Shown piece after piece: positions 59,503 to 64,000 of a DNA stretch of 64,000 nucleotides. The position numbers were made by a program, and so were the translations under genes. The notes beneath the pieces are model-generated. The model did not search any database, had not been told where the DNA came from, and saw only the letters and a list, made by a program, of their open reading frames with translations. Source of the stretch: Streptomyces sp. AC550_RSS872 (GTDB lineage: Bacteria > Actinomycetota > Actinomycetes > Streptomycetales > Streptomycetaceae). The number at the start of each line of letters is the position of its first letter. The first letter of the stretch is position 1. The stretch spans positions 124,001 to 188,000 of the forward strand of contig NZ_JAGMUL010000028.1 in the NCBI RefSeq assembly GCF_019049285.1, read 5' to 3'.

Positions 59503-60828
59503 ATGCGCACGAGTACCCGCGGGTCCCGCAGGCTGATGGCCCTCGCGGCCGTCGCCGCGCTGACGACAGGGCTGCTCGCCGGCTGCGCCGAGGACTCGGA
59601 CGACGGCCCTTCGAACGAGGGCGGTGGCAACGGCGGCGGTGGCAAGACCACCCTCACCATCGGCACCTTCGGCACCTTCGGCTACAAGCAGGCCGGCCTC
59701 TACGACGAGTACATGAAGCTCAACCCGGACATCAACATCAAGGAGAACGTCACCGTCCGCACCGACGTCTACTGGCCGAAGGTCCTCACCCGGCTACAGG
59801 CCGGGTCCGGTGCCGACGACATCCAGGCGATCGAGATCATGAACGTCACGGAGGCCGTGGAGACGCAGGCCGACAGGTTCGTCGACCTCGGCAAGGAGGT
59901 CGACAAGTCGCAGTGGCTGGACTGGAAGAACGCCCAGGCCACCACCAAGGACGGCAAGCTGATCGGGCTCGGCACCGACATCGGCCCGATGGCGATCTGC
60001 TACCGCAAGGACCTGTTCGACAAGGCCGGTCTGGAGACGGACCGCACCAAGCTCGCCGCGCAGTGGAAGGGCGACTGGGGCAAGTACGTCGACCTCGGCA
60101 AGCAGTACATGAAGAAGGCGCCCAGCGGCACCAAGTTCGTGGACTCGGCCTCCTCCGTCTACAACGCGGCCCTCGGCGGCGAGCCCGAGCGCTACTACAA
60201 GACGGACGGCACCGTCGTCTGGGACAAGTCGGCGAGCGTCAAGAACGCCTGGGACGTCGCCATGGACGTGGCGACCAGCGACATGTCGGCGAAGCTGAAG
60301 CAGTTCGACAAGCCGTGGGACCAGGGCCTCGCCAACGGCACCTTCGCCACCGTGGCCTGCCCGGCCTGGATGATCGGCAACATCCTGGCGAAGTCCGGTG
60401 ACTCCGGCAAGGGCCAGTGGGACGTGGCGGCGGCGCCGAGCGCGTCCAACTGGGGCGGCTCCTTCCTCGGCGTGCCGACCTCGGGCAAGCACCAGAAGGA
60501 GGCCATCGCGCTGGCGAAGTGGCTGACCGCACCCGAGCAGCAGGCGAAGGTGTTCGCCAAGCAGGCCAGCTTCCCGTCGGCCCCGTCGGCGTACCCGAGC
60601 CTGAAGCCGGCGGCCGCCACCACCGAGTACTTCTCGAACGCGCCGATCACGCAGATCTTCTCCGACTCGGCGAAGACCATCCCGACCCAGTACTTCGGGA
60701 TCAAGGACCAGGCGATCACCACCGCGCTGACCGACATCGGCATCCTCCAGGTCGAGCAGAAGGGCAAGAGCCCTGACGAGGGCTGGGACGCGGCGTCCGA
60801 GGAGATCAAGGACGTGCTCGGCCAGTGA
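59503..60828 (+). CDS. cebE: Cello-oligosaccharide-binding lipoprotein (CebE)
   Basis: This 441-residue extracellular sugar-binding protein has the lipobox LLAGC (Cys about 28) after a signal with MALAAVAALTTGLLAG. A Gly/Asn linker precedes a family 1 solute-binding fold (TLTIGTFGTFGYKQAGLYDE, ADRFVDLGKEVDKSQWLDWK, FATVACPAWMIGNILA). It binds cellobiose or cellotriose and feeds CebFG. AGGAGGA precedes the ATG. The GTGA overlap at its end couples cebF. Confidence 0.94.
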   Translation: MRTSTRGSRRLMALAAVAALTTGLLAGCAEDSDDGPSNEGGGNGGGGKTTLTIGTFGTFGYKQAGLYDEYMKLNPDINIKENVTVRTDVYWPKVLTRLQAGSGADDIQAIEIMNVTEAVETQADRFVDLGKEVDKSQWLDWKNAQATTKDGKLIGLGTDIGPMAICYRKDLFDKAGLETDRTKLAAQWKGDWGKYVDLGKQYMKKAPSGTKFVDSASSVYNAALGGEPERYYKTDGTVVWDKSASVKNAWDVAMDVATSDMSAKLKQFDKPWDQGLANGTFATVACPAWMIGNILAKSGDSGKGQWDVAAAPSASNWGGSFLGVPTSGKHQKEAIALAKWLTAPEQQAKVFAKQASFPSAPSAYPSLKPAAATTEYFSNAPITQIFSDSAKTIPTQYFGIKDQAITTALTDIGILQVEQKGKSPDEGWDAASEEIKDVLGQ

Positions 60829-61850
60829 CCAGCTCCAAGCAGGCCCTCGCGCACGCCGCGAGCGCCGACGCCGCGCCCGGTGACCAGCCGGGCGCGGCCG
60901 GCCGCGCTCAGGGTCGCGGTACACCCCCGCCGGGGAAGGACTCCTGGCGCAGCCGGCTGTACCGCTGGGACATGAAGGCGTCGCCGTACGCGTTCATCGC
61001 CCCCTTCTTCATCGTCTTCGGGGCCTTCTCGCTCGTCCCGCTGCTCTACACGGCCTGGTACTCGCTGCACAACGTCCAGCTGTCCAACCTGGACGGCCAG
61101 ACCTGGACCGGCCTGGACAACTACCAGAACCTGTTGTCCTCGGACTTCTTCTGGAACGCGCTGTGGAACACGTTCACCATCGGCGTGATCTCCACGGTGC
61201 CGCAGCTGCTGATGGCGATCGGCCTGGCTCACCTGCTCAACTACAAGCTGCGCGGCTCGACCGTGTGGCGGGTCGTGATGCTCACCCCGTACGCCACCTC
61301 GGTGGCGGCGGCGACGCTGGTGTTCGTGCTGCTGTACTCGTGGGACGGCGGCATGATCAACTGGCTGCTGGAGTTCGTCGGGATCGATCCGGTCAACTGG
61401 CGTGAGTCCGACTGGGGTTCGCAGTTCGCGGTCTCCTCGATCGTGATCTGGCGCTGGACGGGCTACAACGCGCTGATCTATCTGGCGGCGATGCAGGCGA
61501 TCCCGGCCGACCTCTACGAGTCCGCAGCGATCGACGGTGCCAGCCGCTGGCAGCAGTTCCTCCATGTGACGATCCCGCAGCTGCGGCCGACGATCCTGTT
61601 CACGGTGGTCGTCTCCACGATCGGCGCGACCCAGCTCTTCGGTGAGCCGCTGCTGTTCGGCGGGGTGTCCGGTTCGAAGGGCGGCTCCGAGCACCAGTAC
61701 CAGACGCTCGGTCTGTACATGTACGACCAGGGCTGGATCATCGGCAACCTCGGCAAGGCCTCCGCCATCGCCTGGTCGATGTTCCTGATCCTGCTGATCG
61801 TCGCCGTGATCCAACTGCTGGTCTCCCGACGGCTGAGGAAGTCCCAATGA
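60825..61850 (+). CDS. cebF: Cello-oligosaccharide ABC permease (CebF)
   Basis: This 341-residue MalF-type permease has a 45-residue cytoplasmic leader and six membrane segments, starting [20 protein letters not shown]. The ATPase-contact EAA loop is [25 protein letters not shown]. The start GTG overlaps the cebE stop and the end overlaps cebG (ATGA). No ATPase gene lies in the cluster; in Streptomyces the shared ATPase MsiK, encoded elsewhere, energises this importer. Confidence 0.95.
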   Translation: MTSSKQALAHAASADAAPGDQPGAAGRAQGRGTPPPGKDSWRSRLYRWDMKASPYAFIAPFFIVFGAFSLVPLLYTAWYSLHNVQLSNLDGQTWTGLDNYQNLLSSDFFWNALWNTFTIGVISTVPQLLMAIGLAHLLNYKLRGSTVWRVVMLTPYATSVAAATLVFVLLYSWDGGMINWLLEFVGIDPVNWRESDWGSQFAVSSIVIWRWTGYNALIYLAAMQAIPADLYESAAIDGASRWQQFLHVTIPQLRPTILFTVVVSTIGATQLFGEPLLFGGVSGSKGGSEHQYQTLGLYMYDQGWIIGNLGKASAIAWSMFLILLIVAVIQLLVSRRLRKSQ

Positions 61851-62758
61851 GCACAAGCGAACTGACGACTCCTCAGAAAGCGGAGGCGGCGAGGGCGCCG
61901 AAGCCGCGGCGCGACCGGCCCCGGGTGATGGGCGCCGGCAAGCAGCTGCACGCCGGCCCGCTCACCTACGTCGTCCTGACCGTGTTCGCGCTGGTCTCGC
62001 TGGCGCCGCTGGTGTGGACGGCCATCGCGGCCTCGCGCACCGACCGGCGGCTCGCGGAGACCCCGCCGCCGCTGTGGTTCGGCGGGAACCTGTTCAAGAA
62101 CATGGAGCGGGCGTGGGAGGAGGGCGGGCTCGGCACCGCGATGTTCAACACCACGTTCGTCGCGGCCACGATCACCATCAGCACGGTGGTGTTCGCCACC
62201 CTCGCCGGTTTCGCCTTCGCCAAGCTGCGGTTCCGGTTCTCCGGTCTGCTGCTGATGCTGACGATCGGCACGATGATGGTCCCGCCGCAGCTGGCGGTCG
62301 TACCCCTGTATCTGTGGATGGCGGACCTCGGCTGGTCGAACCAGCTCCAGACGGTCATCCTGCCGACGCTGTGCACGGCCTTCGGTACGTTCTTCATGCG
62401 GCAGTACCTGCTCCAGGCACTGCCGACCGAGCTGATCGAGGCCGCGCGGGTGGACGGCGCGAGCAGTCTGCGGGTCGTCTGGCATGTGGTCTTCCCGGCG
62501 GCGCGGCCGGCGATGGCCGTCCTCGGCCTGCTGACCTTCGTGTTCGCCTGGAACGACTTCCTGTGGCCGATCATCGCCCTGAACCAGGAGAACCCGACCG
62601 TCCAGGTCGCCCTCAACTCCCTCGGCACCGGCTATGTCCCCGACCAGGCGGTGATCATGGCGGGCGCCCTGCTCGGCACGCTGCCCCTGTTGATCGCCTT
62701 CCTGCTGTTCGGCAAGCAGATCGTCGGCGGCATCATGCAGGGCGCGGTCAAGGGCTGA
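61847..62758 (+). CDS. cebG: Cello-oligosaccharide ABC permease (CebG)
   Basis: This 303-residue MalG-type permease has six membrane segments beginning [20 protein letters not shown], and the EAA loop [25 protein letters not shown]. It pairs with CebF in the membrane. It ends with [13 protein letters not shown], the usual MalG-type tail. The 143 bases to bglC contain a short tandem repeat and the second CebR box. Confidence 0.95.
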   Translation: MSTSELTTPQKAEAARAPKPRRDRPRVMGAGKQLHAGPLTYVVLTVFALVSLAPLVWTAIAASRTDRRLAETPPPLWFGGNLFKNMERAWEEGGLGTAMFNTTFVAATITISTVVFATLAGFAFAKLRFRFSGLLLMLTIGTMMVPPQLAVVPLYLWMADLGWSNQLQTVILPTLCTAFGTFFMRQYLLQALPTELIEAARVDGASSLRVVWHVVFPAARPAMAVLGLLTFVFAWNDFLWPIIALNQENPTVQVALNSLGTGYVPDQAVIMAGALLGTLPLLIAFLLFGKQIVGGIMQGAVKG

Positions 62759-62821
62759 CGCGCGCTCGTCCCGCTTCACCCGTACGGCCTTCGGGGGCCG
62801 GGTCACCGCCGCCTCGGCCCC

Positions 62822-62851
62822 TGCACCACCTTGCACCACCTTGCACCACCT
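62822..62851 (+). repeat. Three tandem 10-base repeats
   Basis: TGCACCACCT is repeated three times without change between cebG and bglC. It is too short for a functional call; replication slippage is likely. Confidence 0.8.
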
Positions 62852-62888
62852 TCCCCCCTCCTACCCCGTCGGTCTCCACGACCCCTTA

Positions 62889-62902
62889 TGGGAGCGCTTC
62901 CA
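62889..62902. promoter_or_regulatory. CebR operator overlapping the bglC ribosome site and start
   Basis: TGGGAGCGCTTCCA matches 13 of 14 positions of the CebR box. Its GGGAG is the bglC ribosome site, and its last base is the A of the ATG. Repression here would block elongation or an internal promoter, separate from the upstream cebE operator. Confidence 0.9.
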
Positions 62903-64000
62903 TGCCTGAACCCGTGTCCTCCGTGTCCTTTCCCCCCGCCTTCCTCTGGGGTGCGGCGACGTCCGCCTACCAGATCGAGGGGGCGGTGCGGGAGGACGGC
63001 CGTACCCCGTCGATCTGGGACACCTTCAGCCATACGCCGGGCAAGACGGCCGGCGGCGAGCACGGTGACATCGCCGTCGACCACTACCACCGTTACCGCG
63101 ACGACGTGGCGCTGATGGCCGAGCTCGGCCTGGGCGCGTACCGCTTCTCGATCTCCTGGTCGCGCGTCCAGCCGACGGGCCGGGGCCCGGCCGTGCAGCG
63201 GGGCCTGGACTTCTACCGCCGGCTCGTGGACGAGTTGCTGGCGAAGGGCATCAAGCCCGCCGTCACGCTCTACCACTGGGACCTGCCGCAGGAGTTGGAG
63301 GACGCGGGGGGCTGGCCGGAACGCGAGACGGCGTACCGGTTCGCCGAGTACGCGCAGATCGTCGGTGAGGCGCTCGGCGACCGTGTGGAGCAGTGGATCA
63401 CGCTCAACGAGCCGTGGTGCAGCGCGTTCCTGGGCTACGGGTCGGGGGTGCACGCGCCCGGCCGTACGGAACCGGCGGCCTCGCTGCGTGCGGCCCACCA
63501 TCTGAACCTGGCGCACGGCCTGGGCACCACGGCCCTGCGCTCGGTGATGCCGGCCCGCAACTCGGTGGCGCTCAGCCTCAACTCCTCCGTGGTGCGGCCG
63601 CTTTCGCAGGACCCGGCGGACCTGGCGGCGGCACGGAAGATCGACGACCTGGCCAACGGCGTCTTCCACGGCCCGATCCTGCACGGCTTGTACCCGGAGT
63701 CGCTGTACGCGGCGACAGAGCCGGTGACGGACTGGTCGTACGTCCTGGACGGCGACCTGGCCGCGATCAACCAGCCGTTGGACGCGCTGGGACTGAACTA
63801 CTACAGCCCGTCGCTGGTCTCTGCGGCGAAGCCCGATGTCAGCGGCCCGAGGGCCGACGGCCACGGGTCGAGCGAGTACTCGCCGTGGCCGGCCGCCGAC
63901 GACGTCGCCTTCCACCAGACGCCGGGCGAGCGCACGGAGATGGGCTGGACGGTCGACCCGACCGGCCTGCACGAGCTGATCATGCGCTACACGCGGGAGG
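62902..64000 (+). CDS. bglC: GH1 beta-glucosidase (BglC), C-terminus cut by the window edge
   Basis: 366 codons are visible. It is a cytoplasmic GH1 enzyme: [20 protein letters not shown] (glucose-binding Gln), [31 protein letters not shown] and the acid/base Glu170 in TLNEPW. The nucleophile motif (TENG) lies beyond the edge. It hydrolyses imported cellobiose to glucose and belongs to the ceb regulon. The start is fixed by GGGAG seven bases upstream. Confidence 0.95.
   Translation, partial: MPEPVSSVSFPPAFLWGAATSAYQIEGAVREDGRTPSIWDTFSHTPGKTAGGEHGDIAVDHYHRYRDDVALMAELGLGAYRFSISWSRVQPTGRGPAVQRGLDFYRRLVDELLAKGIKPAVTLYHWDLPQELEDAGGWPERETAYRFAEYAQIVGEALGDRVEQWITLNEPWCSAFLGYGSGVHAPGRTEPAASLRAAHHLNLAHGLGTTALRSVMPARNSVALSLNSSVVRPLSQDPADLAAARKIDDLANGVFHGPILHGLYPESLYAATEPVTDWSYVLDGDLAAINQPLDALGLNYYSPSLVSAAKPDVSGPRADGHGSSEYSPWPAADDVAFHQTPGERTEMGWTVDPTGLHELIMRYTRE

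Overview
The window reads as the chromosome of a Streptomyces. G+C is very high, start codons are often GTG or TTG, adpA carries its TTA (bldA) codon, and there is a desferrioxamine operon under iron boxes and a cellobiose (ceb) cluster under CebR boxes. From memory, gene order from about 22.9 kb to the right end resembles the S. coelicolor SCO2770-SCO2798 interval; no alignment was run.

Layout. (1) 0-15.5 kb: a DUF4389 membrane protein cut by the left edge, a RibD-like reductase, a MarR-GNAT fusion, a TIM-barrel isomerase, a secreted NagZ-type GH3 enzyme, a lipoprotein, a secreted S37-type peptidase, a one-chain ABC exporter with one degenerate ATP site, a phytase-like secreted protein, a class-A beta-lactamase-like hydrolase and a decayed aminoglycoside-nucleotidyltransferase-like fragment. 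(2) 15.6-22.9 kb is accessory: a TTA-containing winged-helix regulator, two coupled small genes, and a TetR gene divergent from a short leader ORF, a glyoxalase-fold gene, a Vat-type streptogramin A acetyltransferase, a Vgb streptogramin B lyase and a YCII protein. A broken Tn3-family transposase fragment follows, then a secreted nuclease and small secreted proteins. (3) 22.9-28.2 kb: agmatinase plus a ThDP enzyme, a PucR regulator and a phosphatase-annotated family protein. (4) 28.3-39.4 kb: acyl-CoA metabolism (thioesterase, two acyl-CoA dehydrogenases, methylcrotonyl-CoA carboxylase, HMG-CoA lyase, a TetR regulator with two dyads), interrupted by a DedA protein and a two-component system. 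(5) 39.5-46.8 kb: desE, desF and desABCD for desferrioxamine synthesis and uptake. (6) 46.9-58 kb: GH20 hexosaminidase with a DasR-like site, DUF4429/SHOCT protein, phosphoesterase, glmS, a YaaH-type membrane protein, universal stress protein, adpA, orn and tRNA-His(GTG). (7) 58-64 kb: cebR, cebEFG and bglC, the last cut by the right edge.

How the genes work together. Leucine and other branched-chain acyl-CoAs pass through the dehydrogenase, carboxylase and lyase genes. Aminosugar handling is suggested by the GH3 and GH20 enzymes and glmS. Iron starvation should induce desE and desABCD together through two near-identical 19-bp boxes. Cellobiose or cello-oligosaccharide import and hydrolysis is controlled by CebR at two operators, one of them abutting the bglC start codon.

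The most unusual part is 17.0-21.1 kb. A TetR-type dyad covers a consensus promoter, followed by a hairpin, a 36-codon ORF, and then paired group A and group B streptogramin resistance genes. All four operon genes start with TTG, and a dead Tn3 transposase lies just beyond. It looks like a captured resistance locus that may have layered control.
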